A DNA stretch of 7,560 nt from DASULA01 sp036278435 (GTDB taxonomy: Bacteria; Actinomycetota; Actinomycetes; Mycobacteriales; DASULA01), in the NCBI GenBank assembly GCA_036278435.1, contig DASULA010000172.1, positions 1-7,560 of the forward strand. Reading direction: 5' to 3'. Numbering within the stretch: position 1 is the first letter of the stretch; every line of letters starts with the position of its first letter. The notes beneath the pieces are model-generated. The model worked only from the letters and a program-made list of their open reading frames with translations. It had not been told where the DNA came from and made no database searches. Shown here in pieces: positions 1-6,250 of this stretch. A program made the translations under genes and the position numbers.

Positions 1-704
1 TGGCCCTCCACGGTCACCACCCGGGTGGCGGTGCGGGCCAGCAGTTCCCGGTCGTGGCTGACGTAGAGCACCGTCTTGCCGGTGGCCGCCAGGCGCTCCT
101 CCAGCCAGCGCTTGGCGGGCACGTCCAGGTAATTGTCCGGCTCGTCGAGCAGCAGCACCTCCTCCGGGCCGCGCAGCAACGCCTCGGCCACCAGCCGTTT
201 CTGCTCGCCGCCGGACAGGGTGCGCACCATCCGGTGGCCGACCTGGTCGAACGGCATCCCCAGGGCGGCAACGGTGACGGTGTCCCAGAGCACCTCGGCG
301 TCGTACCCGCCGACGTCGCCCCAGTGCGCCAGCGCCTCGGCGTAGCGCAGTTGGCTGGGCTCGTCGTCGCGTTCGACCAGCGCGAACTCGGCTCGTTCCA
401 GCCGCTCGCCGGCATCGACGAGAGCCGGCCGGGAGTGCGCCAGCAGGATCTCGCGCACCGTGGTCTGGTCCCGCACCGATCCCACGAACTGGCGCATCAC
501 GCCCAGGCCGCCGTCCCGGGTGACGGTGCCGGAGGTCGGCGCCTGGTCCCCGGCGATCACCCGCAACAGGGTGGTCTTGCCGGTCCCGTTGGCGCCCACC
601 AACGCGACCCGGGCGCCATCGCCGACCCGGAAACTCACGTCCTGGAAGAGGGTCCGCCCGTTCGGCAACACCACCGACAGGTGTCCGACCTCCACGTAGC
701 CCAT
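1..704 (-). CDS. ABC-F family ATPase (N-terminal part; runs off window)
   Basis: Cytosolic ABC-F proteins carry two ATPase domains and no membrane segments; many act on the ribosome as translation factors or antibiotic-protection proteins. The first 234 residues are visible, read from an ATG at 704 and still open at base 1, so only the first nucleotide-binding domain and its end are seen. Visible motifs are Walker A GANGTGKT (residues 37-44), signature LSGGEQ (163-168), Walker B VLLLDEP (183-189, catalytic E188) and the H-switch SHD near residue 216. The motif after Walker B reads DEPDNYLD instead of the usual ABC-F DEPTNHLD. I infer ABC-F from the overall layout and the lack of any permease nearby. 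The start is preceded by GGAAG about 9 bases upstream. It lies 68 bp downstream of the ComB-like gene on the same strand. The substrate or ribosomal role cannot be told from this part. Confidence 0.88.
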   Translation of the reverse strand, partial: MGYVEVGHLSVVLPNGRTLFQDVSFRVGDGARVALVGANGTGKTTLLRVIAGDQAPTSGTVTRDGGLGVMRQFVGSVRDQTTVREILLAHSRPALVDAGERLERAEFALVERDDEPSQLRYAEALAHWGDVGGYDAEVLWDTVTVAALGMPFDQVGHRMVRTLSGGEQKRLVAEALLRGPEEVLLLDEPDNYLDVPAKRWLEERLAATGKTVLYVSHDRELLARTATRVVTVEG

Positions 705-729
705 GGCTCCAGTCTTCCGTGCCGGCTCC

Positions 730-756
730 GGGCCGGTCATCCGGTTAACCCGGCCC
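730..756 (-). terminator. GC-rich hairpin between comB-like gene and ABC-F gene
   Basis: GGGCCGG at 730-736 pairs with CCGGCCC at 750-756, giving a 7-bp stem and a 13-base loop that contains the palindrome GGTTAACC. It lies just after the ComB-like stop and before the ABC-F start. There is no T-run, so it could be a weak U-less terminator, an operator or chance in GC-rich DNA. Confidence 0.35.
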
Positions 757-772
757 GACGGTTCCGCCCGCG

Positions 773-1564
773 TCAGTTCGCGGACCGGCCGTCGCGCACG
801 AACGCGCCGTCGCGGAGCACCGGCACCACGTCGCCGGCCCCCACCTCGGCGGCCACGGTCACGTCGGCGGCGAACCCGGCCCGGGTCAGCTCCCGCCCGG
901 ACGCACAGTCCCGCAGGGCCGTCGACGGATCGGCCACCGCCAGCCAGGCCGCCCGCGCCACCGCCGCCTCCACCGAGCACGGGTCGGCCGGACGGTCCGG
1001 CGGCACCAGGGCGGCGAGCACGGCACCGGCACCGAGCAGGTCCTCCACGCACGGGCGCAGGCTGCCGTCGTCGGACCAGCGCTCACCGGCGGCCACCACG
1101 GCCACCGGCCGGTCGGTCCGGCCGTACCCGCGGACCCGCAGCCAGCGGCCCACCGCCGCCGCGTTGCGCAGGCAGGCCGCCACCACGGTGGCCCCGCCGG
1201 CGGCGGCCAGCGTGGACAGCGTCGCCCCGTTCGGGGAGGGGAGCACCAGGTCCTCGACGACCGGGGCGGTGCGCAACCGGTCCGGGGACAGCGACCACGG
1301 GTGGTCCGGGCCGACCCCGCGACGGCCCACGGCCAGCGCGAAACCCCGGTCGGACGCCCATGACTCCGCCGGCCGCCCCGACGCGTCATGCCACTGGTAC
1401 GGATGGATCCGCATGCCGCGCTCGACCGAGATTTCGACCGCGGTGGTGAACGACAGCACGTCGACCACCACCACGCAGGCGCAGACCGCGCCGAACCGCT
1501 GCCCGGCCACCGGTCCCCAGCCGAACCGCGCGCCGGCGGGTGCCTGGTCGTAGGGGTCGTGCAC
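773..1564 (-). CDS. 2-phosphosulfolactate phosphatase (ComB) family protein
   Basis: ComB hydrolyses (R)-2-phospho-3-sulfolactate to sulfolactate in coenzyme M synthesis of methanogens; homologues occur in many bacteria that make no coenzyme M, where the role is unsettled. The 263-residue protein is close to the usual family length. I recognise the family from VVVVDVLSFTT (31-41, with D35), SPNGA (110-114), CLRNA (131-135), AGERW (159-163), the stretch DGSLRPCVEDLLGAGA (166-181) and CASGREL (220-226). It has no signal peptide or membrane segment, so it is probably cytosolic and Mg-dependent like the family. The GTG start at 1564 is chosen for its strong GGGAGG Shine-Dalgarno 5 bases upstream. 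It follows truA by 34 bp on the same strand, so cotranscription is likely, but the neighbours do not reveal a pathway. Family assignment is firm; substrate is not. Confidence 0.82.
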   Translation of the reverse strand: MHDPYDQAPAGARFGWGPVAGQRFGAVCACVVVVDVLSFTTAVEISVERGMRIHPYQWHDASGRPAESWASDRGFALAVGRRGVGPDHPWSLSPDRLRTAPVVEDLVLPSPNGATLSTLAAAGGATVVAACLRNAAAVGRWLRVRGYGRTDRPVAVVAAGERWSDDGSLRPCVEDLLGAGAVLAALVPPDRPADPCSVEAAVARAAWLAVADPSTALRDCASGRELTRAGFAADVTVAAEVGAGDVVPVLRDGAFVRDGRSAN

Positions 1565-1598
1565 GGCAGCCTCCCGGTGGGGGTTCCAGTGGTTCGGC

Positions 1599-2438
1599 TC
1601 AGCGGCACTCCGGGACGGGCAGCACCCGCAGCCGGCGGGTCGCCTGGGCCCGGGCCGCGAGCTGGCCGTCGGGCGGGTAGTCGACCCGGATCAGGGTCAA
1701 CCCGTACGGGGGCGCGACCGCGACCTGTCCGGCCCGCTCGCGCCGGGCCAGCAGCCCGGCCGGCCAGTCCACCGGCCGGCGGCCCTCGCCGACGGCCAAC
1801 AGCGCGCCGATGAGGCTGCGCACCATCGAGTGGCAGAACGCGTCGGCCCGCACCGTCGCCGTGATCACCCCGTCCGGCCCCCGTTCCCAGTCCAACCCGA
1901 GCAGCGCACGCACCGTGGTGGCGCCCGGACGACGCCGACAGTACGCCGCGAAGTCGTGCTCACCGAGCAACCCGGCGGACGCGGCGGCCATCGCGTCGAC
2001 GTCCAACCGGCGTGGCCAGGCCAGCGTGTCGCGCCGGCGCAGCGGGTCCAGCTCCCAGGGCGCGTCCCCGACCCGGTAGGCGTACCAGCGGCACAGCGCG
2101 CAGAACCTGGCGTCGAACTGCGGTGGCGCGACCTCGGCCGAGCGCACCCGCACGTCCGCGGGCAGCACCGCGGACAGCCGCCTGGCCAGGGTGCCGGCGT
2201 AGGCGTCCCACAGCGCCACCGGCACGTCCAGGTGAGCCACCTGCCCGGTGGCGTGCACCCCCGAGTCGGTCCGGCCGGCCACGGTCAACCCGTCGGCGCC
2301 GGGCAGCAGGCGGGTCAGCGCCTCCTCCACGGCACCCTGCACAGTGCGCTGCCCGGGCTGGCGGGCCCACCCGGCGAACGCCGTGCCGTCGTAGGCCAAC
2401 CCCAACCGCACCCGCACGGTGGGCGCCCGGTCATCCAC
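1599..2438 (-). CDS. truA: tRNA pseudouridine(38-40) synthase TruA
   Basis: TruA converts uridines 38-40 of the tRNA anticodon arm to pseudouridine. The 279-residue protein shows the family landmarks: LAYDGTAFAGWARQ (14-27), the catalytic motif GRTDSGVHATGQ (55-66) with nucleophile D58, PPQFDARF (105-112), RWYAYRV (117-123), HDFAAYCR (161-168) and FCHSMVRSLIG (201-211). I place the start at GTG 2438 because GGAAGG sits 6 bases upstream and homology begins with the TVRVRLGLAYDG segment. An in-frame start at 2519 would add 27 residues that overlap the neighbouring remnant and resemble nothing in TruA. The start codon overlaps the stop of that remnant by 8 bases (GTGGATGA), so translation may now be coupled to it. 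In related genomes truA normally follows rplQ directly (from memory). Here about 820 bp separate them. Confidence 0.95.
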   Translation of the reverse strand: MDDRAPTVRVRLGLAYDGTAFAGWARQPGQRTVQGAVEEALTRLLPGADGLTVAGRTDSGVHATGQVAHLDVPVALWDAYAGTLARRLSAVLPADVRVRSAEVAPPQFDARFCALCRWYAYRVGDAPWELDPLRRRDTLAWPRRLDVDAMAAASAGLLGEHDFAAYCRRRPGATTVRALLGLDWERGPDGVITATVRADAFCHSMVRSLIGALLAVGEGRRPVDWPAGLLARRERAGQVAVAPPYGLTLIRVDYPPDGQLAARAQATRRLRVLPVPECR

Positions 2439-2685
2439 AGAGCACCTTCCGCGCCTGGTGAGTGGTCTCCTGGTAACAGGGTGCGTCGACGGCGAAACTG
2501 AGCCGTTCTTTCGCACCACGGATGTCCTCGGGGTCGGCCGGTTGGTCCGGAGGGATCGCCAGCTTGCCTTCCGCGTGCAGAGACTTCAGCCCGGCGAGGA
2601 AGATCGATTCGTACTCCCTGACGGCGACAACAACCAGGATCTCAACGGCCGCCGTGCCGCAGGCCGCACGAATTCGTTGCGAGCC
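2431..2685 (-). pseudogene. DUF4276 (Toprim-like) protein remnant, N-terminus missing
   Basis: The reading frame from about 2685 to the TGA at 2431-2433 encodes a stretch that I recognise as the C-terminal half of DUF4276 proteins: EILVVVAVREYESIFLAG (about 2640-2587), then PADPEDIRGAKERLS, then a YQETTHQA end. Family members run about 190-230 residues, begin with a VEGHGE-type motif and end with roughly 30-40 further residues after the Y-x-E-T-x-x-Q segment. Both ends are missing here: the front is fused in frame to the tail of the adjacent ATPase remnant, and the end runs as RKVLCG into the truA ribosome-binding site. DUF4276 genes commonly follow AAA_21-type ATPase genes (recollection), which fits this position. 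The catalytic N-terminal acidic residues are absent, so activity is very unlikely. Border at 2685 is approximate. Confidence 0.72.
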
Positions 2686-3125
2686 GCGCAGCACGGCGAT
2701 CGCCGCGGGATCGGGTCGGGCCAGCCGGGTGACTTCTCCCTCGGCGTCGACCGCGATGATCGAGTTCGCACTGATCTGGGCATCGTCGAGGAGTTCTGGA
2801 CCGTGGCTGGTCACCACGACCTGCCGTGACCTGCTTGCCTCCAACTGGCGACAAAGTCGGGTGACCCAAGGTCGAGTCGAATGCCGATGTTGTGCGGATG
2901 TCCCTGGGATCGGCGACGGACCTCGTTCACCCCGCCGCGCTGTCGAAGCGCCTGGTCCACCGACGTGGTCAGCGCATCGGTCACCAACCGCAACGCATCG
3001 AGAAAGTTGCTCTTACCTGACCCATTCGGGCCGACCAGGAACGTCAGCGGACCAAGCCGGACATCACATGCACGGATACTTCGGTAATGTCTCAGACGCA
3101 CGCGACGAAGTTGGTTCCGTGTCAT
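2686..3125 (-). pseudogene. AAA_21/SMC-like ATPase remnant, internal deletion and frameshift
   Basis: From an ATG at 3125 with GGAGGG 5 bases upstream, the first 87 residues look like the start of an AAA_21 (OLD/RecF-like) ATPase: HYRSIRACDVRLGPLTFLVG, Walker A GPNGSGKS (32-39), NFLDALRLV and RGGVNEVRRRSQGHPHNIGI. Near 2865 homology leaves this frame, which stops at 2811-2813. It resumes in the next frame as RLCRQLEASRSRQVVVTSHGPELL, the segment with the H-switch histidine (about 2805), and SIIAVDAEGEVTRL, ending near DPAAIAVLR at 2686. Such ATPases are usually 350-420 residues; the region with the signature, Walker B and insertion domains, about 200 residues or more, is gone. So this is a deletion plus frame change, not a mere sequencing slip. 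The GC content is lower than in the flanking genes, suggesting foreign origin. The intact protein would probably have worked with the downstream DUF4276 partner. Confidence 0.82.
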
Positions 3126-3134
3126 GCCAGCCCT

Positions 3135-3156
3135 CCACTCCGCCGGGTCCGAGTGG
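3135..3156 (-). promoter_or_regulatory. Hairpin abutting the RBS of the ATPase remnant
   Basis: CCACTC and GAGTGG form a 6-bp inverted repeat with a 10-base loop. On the transcript the 3' arm ends in GTGG followed at once by AGGG, so the stem takes in the first two bases of the Shine-Dalgarno GGAGGG. It could dampen translation initiation at 3125, or be chance. Confidence 0.3.
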
Positions 3157-3178
3157 TCCATGCACGATCCATGCGCGG
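3157..3178. repeat. Two-unit 11-bp direct repeat upstream of ATPase remnant
   Basis: TCCATGCACGA and TCCATGCGCGG lie head to tail at 3157-3167 and 3168-3178, with 9 of 11 bases identical and a period of about one helical turn. It sits 32-53 bases upstream of the remnant ATG, where an operator would be expected. No other copy was noticed in the window. Function is a guess. Confidence 0.35.
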
Positions 3179-3206
3179 ATCCAGGCGTCAGGGTAGATGC
3201 ACGAAA

Positions 3207-3231
3207 CCCGCCGCATCCGAAGAGCGGCGGG
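3207..3231 (-). terminator. Rho-independent-type terminator after rplQ
   Basis: CCCGCCGC (3207-3214) pairs perfectly with GCGGCGGG (3224-3231) around a 9-base loop. On the transcribed strand the stem is followed by TTTCGTG, a short T-run. It begins 25 bases after the rplQ stop, so it probably ends the infA-rplQ transcript and separates it from the remnant and truA. Confidence 0.7.
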
Positions 3232-3256
3232 CTCACGTGCGTGCTCATACGACGGG

Positions 3257-3886
3257 TCAGGCGCCCTCGCCGTTTTCCGGTTCGCCGTCGGCGGCGTCCT
3301 CGTCGGTGACCTCGGTAACCTCGGTAACCTCATCAGTGGCGCCGGTGACCTGCTCCGACTCCTCTGCCCCGTCGGTCTCCTCGGCGTCTTCGGCGACCGC
3401 GGCGGCCGTGGGGGATTCGTCCCGCAGTTCCTCGGCGACCTCCCGGGTACGGCCCGAGGCCCTCCGGCGCGGAGCGAACCTGCTGCCGCGCGCCTGCTCG
3501 GCCTCGCCCACGGCCTCCTGGGCGACGGTGAGCGCCTCGACCAGGGAGATCTGCGCCATCGGCGCGTTGTCTCCCTTGCGGGAACCGGTCCGCACGATCC
3601 GGGTGTACCCGCCCGGCCGTTCGGCGAAGCGCGGCCCGATCTCGGCGAACAGCTTGTGCACGATGTCCTTGTCGCGCACCAGCTCCATCACCTTGCGCCG
3701 CGCGTGCAGGTCACCCCGCCTGGCGAAGGTGATCAGCTTCTCGGCGTACGGGCGCAACCGTTTCGCCTTGGCCTCGGTGGTGGTGATCCGCTCGTGCTCG
3801 AACAGTGACGTCGCGAGGTTCGCGAGCATCAGCCGCTCGTGCGCCGGACCGCCGCCGAGACGGGGACCCTTGGTGGGCGTGGGCAT
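3257..3886 (-). CDS. rplQ: 50S ribosomal protein L17
   Basis: L17 is a structural protein of the large ribosomal subunit, near the peptide exit tunnel. The conserved core covers about residues 1-118, opening MPTPTKGPRLGGGPAHER and including FEHERITTTEAKAKRLRPYAEKLIT (in the 29-53 region) and GGYTRIVRTGSRKGDNAPM near 92-110. The remaining 90 residues are an actinobacterial-type tail: a basic patch (FAPRRRASGR) and then a low-complexity acidic stretch rich in E, D, A and T. This makes 209 residues against about 120-130 in other phyla. Three EVT units in the tail are encoded by a 9-bp tandem repeat. The ATG at 3886 lies 14 bp after the rpoA stop, with GGAG about 10 bases upstream, so it is the distal gene of the alpha operon. 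Confidence 0.97.
   Translation of the reverse strand: MPTPTKGPRLGGGPAHERLMLANLATSLFEHERITTTEAKAKRLRPYAEKLITFARRGDLHARRKVMELVRDKDIVHKLFAEIGPRFAERPGGYTRIVRTGSRKGDNAPMAQISLVEALTVAQEAVGEAEQARGSRFAPRRRASGRTREVAEELRDESPTAAAVAEDAEETDGAEESEQVTGATDEVTEVTEVTDEDAADGEPENGEGA
3304..3330. repeat. Three-unit 9-bp tandem repeat inside rplQ tail
   Basis: The plus strand reads CGGTGACCT, CGGTAACCT, CGGTAACCT in tandem. In the rplQ frame each unit encodes EVT, so changes in copy number would alter the acidic tail by three residues without a frameshift. It is a plausible site of slippage. Confidence 0.7.
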
Positions 3887-3900
3887 TATCTTCGGACTCC

Positions 3901-4926
3901 TTACAACTGCTCGGTCTCGGCGTAGTCCTGGCCGTCGTCGTAGCTGTCGGTGCCGTAGGTGTCCACGACGTTGGCCGGGTCGAACCCGGGCGGGCTGTCC
4001 TTGAGCGACAGGCCCATCCCGGCCAGCTTCATCTTCACCTCGTCGATCGACTTGGCCCCGAAGTTGCGGATGTCGAGCAGGTCGGCCTCGCTGCGTGACA
4101 CGAGTTCACCGACGGTGTGGATGCCCTCCCGCTTGAGGCAGTTGTACGAACGGACGGTCAGTTCCATCTCCTCGATGGGCATCGAGAAGTTGGCCAGGTC
4201 GGCGGCCTCCTGCGGCGACGGGCCGACCTCGATGCCCTCGGCCTCCACGTTCAGCTCACGGGCCAGGCCGAACAGCTCGACCAGCGTCTTGCCGGCACTG
4301 GCCAGCGCGTCCCGGGGACTGATCGAGGGCTTGGTCTCCACGTCCACGATCAGCTTGTCGAAGTCGGTGCGCTGCTCGACCCGGGTGGCCTCCACCCGGT
4401 AGGTCACCTTCAGCACCGGCGAGTAGATCGAGTCGATCGGGATGCGGCCGATCTCCTGGCCGGGCTGCTTGTTCTGGCTGGCCGGAACGTAGCCGCGACC
4501 GCGCTCGACGGTCAGCTCGATCTCCAGCCGGCCCTTCTTGTTGATGGTGGCCAGGTGCAGGTCGGTGTTGTGCACGGCGACTCCGGCCGGCGGCGCGATG
4601 TCGGCCGCGGTGACCTCGCCGGGACCCTGCTTGCGCAGGTACATGGTGACTGGTTCGTCCGCCTCGGAGCTGACCACCAGCTCCTTGAGGTTCAGGATCA
4701 GGTCGGTGACGTCCTCCTTGACCCCCGGCACGGTGGTGAACTCGTGCAGCACCCCGTCGATGCGGATGCTGGTGACCGCCGCACCCGGGATGGAGGACAT
4801 GAGGGTTCGCCGCAGCGAGTTACCGAGGGTGTAGCCGAACCCGGGCTCCAGCGGCTCGATGACGAACCGGGAACGGAACTCGCTGATCGACTCCTCGGTG
4901 AGGGTCGGACGCTGGGTGATGAGCAC
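3901..4926 (-). CDS. rpoA: DNA-directed RNA polymerase subunit alpha
   Basis: Alpha dimerises to scaffold assembly of RNA polymerase, and its C-terminal domain contacts UP-element DNA and activators. The 341-residue protein has the N-terminal assembly domain (about 1-225; FVIEPLEPGFGYTLGNSLRR and IPGAAVTSIRIDGVLHEF are signature stretches). After a linker comes the C-terminal domain at about 255-310 (RSYNCLKREGIHTVGEL, LLDIRNFGAKSIDEVK), then a short acidic tail ending ETEQL. I use the GTG at 4926, with AAAGGA 8 bases upstream and the conserved opening LITQRPTLTEE. An ATG at 4956 would add ten residues and has no good Shine-Dalgarno. It follows rpsD by 106 bp and precedes rplQ by 14 bp. No oddity is seen in conserved segments. 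Confidence 0.98.
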   Translation of the reverse strand: MLITQRPTLTEESISEFRSRFVIEPLEPGFGYTLGNSLRRTLMSSIPGAAVTSIRIDGVLHEFTTVPGVKEDVTDLILNLKELVVSSEADEPVTMYLRKQGPGEVTAADIAPPAGVAVHNTDLHLATINKKGRLEIELTVERGRGYVPASQNKQPGQEIGRIPIDSIYSPVLKVTYRVEATRVEQRTDFDKLIVDVETKPSISPRDALASAGKTLVELFGLARELNVEAEGIEVGPSPQEAADLANFSMPIEEMELTVRSYNCLKREGIHTVGELVSRSEADLLDIRNFGAKSIDEVKMKLAGMGLSLKDSPPGFDPANVVDTYGTDSYDDGQDYAETEQL

Positions 4927-4960
4927 TGTGTCGGTCCTTTCCGCGGCGCCCGCCATATGA

Positions 4961-5013
4961 CGCCCGCGACTAGGTACTGCCTCTGCTTGTACGGTCGCAC
5001 CGGCGCCCGCGAC
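4961..5013. repeat. Pair of 10-bp direct repeats in the rpsD-rpoA gap
   Basis: CGCCCGCGAC occurs at 4961-4970 and again at 5004-5013, in the 106-bp gap between rpsD and rpoA. I see no convincing -10/-35 pair here. The repeats may be chance in GC-rich DNA. Confidence 0.3.
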
Positions 5014-5032
5014 AGCGGAGCCGGAGCAACGG

Positions 5033-5659
5033 TTACCGCGAGTACAGCTCGACGATGAGCTGTTCCTGCACGGGTGTGTCGATGACCTGCCGGGCCGGTG
5101 TCGAGTGCACCAGGATCCGCATCCGCGACGAGATGACCTCCAGCCAGGCCGGCACCGGCCGGGACCCGGTCTCGGCTCGGGCCACCACGAACGGGGTCAG
5201 CTCGCGGGACGCCTCGCGCACCTCGACGATGTCGTTGTCGCCGATCCGGTACGACGGGATGTCGACCTTGCGGCCGTTGACCACGAAATGACCATGCCGA
5301 ACCAGTTGGCGCGCCATGTCCCGCGACTTGGCGAACCCAGCCCGGTACACCACGTTGTCCAGCCGGCTCTCCAGGATCTGGAGCAGGACCTCGCCGGTCT
5401 TGCCCTGCTTGCGGTTGGCCTCCTCGTAGTACCCGGCGAACTGCTTCTCCAGCACGCCGTAGACCCGCTTGGCCTTCTGCTTCTCCCGGAGTTGGAGCAG
5501 GTACTCGGTGTCCTTCCCGCGCCCGCGCCCGTGCTCGCCCGGCGGGTACGGGCGGATCTCGATCGGGCACTTCGGGCCCTCGCACTTGGCGCCCTTGAGG
5601 AAGAGCTTCATCTTCTCCCGGCGGCAGCGCCGGCAGTCAGCACCGGTGTAACGAGCCAT
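5033..5659 (-). CDS. rpsD: 30S ribosomal protein S4 (zinc-binding C+ form)
   Basis: S4 binds 16S rRNA early in small-subunit assembly and, in E. coli, represses the alpha operon by binding its mRNA leader. The 208 residues match the family length. The N-terminus MARYTGADCRRCRREKMKLF begins a four-cysteine site, C9, C12, C26 and C31, which marks the zinc-binding C+ variant. The S4 RNA-binding domain follows at about 98-160 (ESRLDNVVYRAGFAKSR, ARQLVRHGHFVVNGRKVDIP). The C-terminus reads TPVQEQLIVELYSR. The ATG at 5659 has GAGGAG about 11 bases upstream, the same wide spacing as rpsK. It lies 28 bp after rpsK in the operon. Confidence 0.98.
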   Translation of the reverse strand: MARYTGADCRRCRREKMKLFLKGAKCEGPKCPIEIRPYPPGEHGRGRGKDTEYLLQLREKQKAKRVYGVLEKQFAGYYEEANRKQGKTGEVLLQILESRLDNVVYRAGFAKSRDMARQLVRHGHFVVNGRKVDIPSYRIGDNDIVEVREASRELTPFVVARAETGSRPVPAWLEVISSRMRILVHSTPARQVIDTPVQEQLIVELYSR

Positions 5660-5687
5660 ATCTGTTCTGTCTCCTCGGATGCTCTCG

Positions 5688-6089
5688 TCAGACCCGGCGT
5701 CGCTTCGGTGGCCGGCAACCGTTGTGTGGCTGCGGGGTGACGTCCTGGATCTGGCCGACCTCCAGGCCGGTGGCCTGGAGCGACCTGATCGCCGTCTCCC
5801 GCCCGGAGCCCGGGCCCTTGACGAAGACGTCCACCTTGCGCATGCCGTGCTCCTGCGCCTTGCGGGCCGCGTTCTCGGCGGCCATCTGGGCCGCGTACGG
5901 GGTCGACTTGCGGGACCCCTTGAAGCCGACGTGGCCGGCCGACGCCCAGGAGATCACGTTCCCCATCGGGTCGGTGATCGAGACGATGGTGTTGTTGAAC
6001 GTGCTCTTGATGTGGGCATGGCCGTGCGCGATGTTCTTCTTCTCCTTGCGGCGCACCTTCTTCACGCCGGCGCGGGTCTTCGGAGGCAT
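5688..6089 (-). CDS. rpsK: 30S ribosomal protein S11
   Basis: S11 sits on the platform of the small subunit and contacts mRNA near the E site. The 133-residue protein has the expected length. It opens with a basic segment (KKVRRKEKKNIAHGHAHI), followed by STFNNTIVSITDPMGNVISW, the GSRKSTPYAAQMAAE stretch, VKGPGSGRETAIRSL and the C-terminal TPQPHNGCRPPKRRRV. The ATG at 6089 has GGAG about 11 bases upstream. A 161-bp gap separates it from rpsM, and rpsD follows 28 bp downstream. Nothing unusual is seen. Confidence 0.98.
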   Translation of the reverse strand: MPPKTRAGVKKVRRKEKKNIAHGHAHIKSTFNNTIVSITDPMGNVISWASAGHVGFKGSRKSTPYAAQMAAENAARKAQEHGMRKVDVFVKGPGSGRETAIRSLQATGLEVGQIQDVTPQPHNGCRPPKRRRV

Positions 6090-6127
6090 TCTCGAGGTAT
6101 CTCCAGATCGGGTCTACGAGGTCGTCG

Positions 6128-6145
6128 GAACCCCGTCGCGGGTTC
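6128..6145 (-). other. Small hairpin in the rpsM-rpsK gap
   Basis: GAACCC and GGGTTC form a perfect 6-bp stem with a 6-base loop (CGTCGC) in the 161-bp gap, about 40 bases before the rpsK start. There is no T-run after it. It could be an RNA processing site, a weak attenuator or chance. The rest of the gap is GC-rich, with three G-runs on the transcribed strand (6175-6193) but no fourth run. Confidence 0.35.
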
Positions 6146-6250
6146 TACTGTCCGGTCGGCCACGGCGCCGGTCACCCCCTGCCCCCGCGCCCCGAGGGCG
6201 AGGTCGCCACGGCCGGTTGACCGGGACAGGACCGACGCGAGTCCTTCCTG

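Noticed and set aside
54..1553. Long plus-strand open frame of about 500 codons
   Set aside because: It lies antisense to the ABC-F and ComB-like genes, crosses their boundaries, and has a composition typical of the reverse of GC-rich coding DNA. No domain is recognisable.
2439..2519. Upstream in-frame extension of truA to 2519
   Set aside because: The extra 27 residues match nothing in TruA, overlap the remnant, and a good RBS fits the GTG at 2438.
2811..3125. A single sequencing frameshift as the whole explanation for the broken ATPase
   Set aside because: Even after joining the frames, the Walker B and signature region is missing, so a real deletion is required.
3126..3248. Upstream in-frame extension of the ATPase remnant to 3248
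   Set aside because: It would read through the rplQ terminator hairpin. The ATG at 3125 has a strong RBS and matches where family proteins begin.
3087..4098. Plus-strand open frames across rplQ and the start of the remnant
   Set aside because: They are antisense shadows of rplQ and rpoA with serine/arginine-rich, featureless translations.
4927..5032. A separate rpoA promoter in the rpsD-rpoA gap
   Set aside because: No -10/-35 pair with sensible spacing was found; TACCTA and CATATG-like pieces lack a partner box.
6175..6193. G-quadruplex on the transcribed strand before rpsK
   Set aside because: Only three G-runs of four or more are present, and a fourth is lacking, so a stable intramolecular structure is doubtful.
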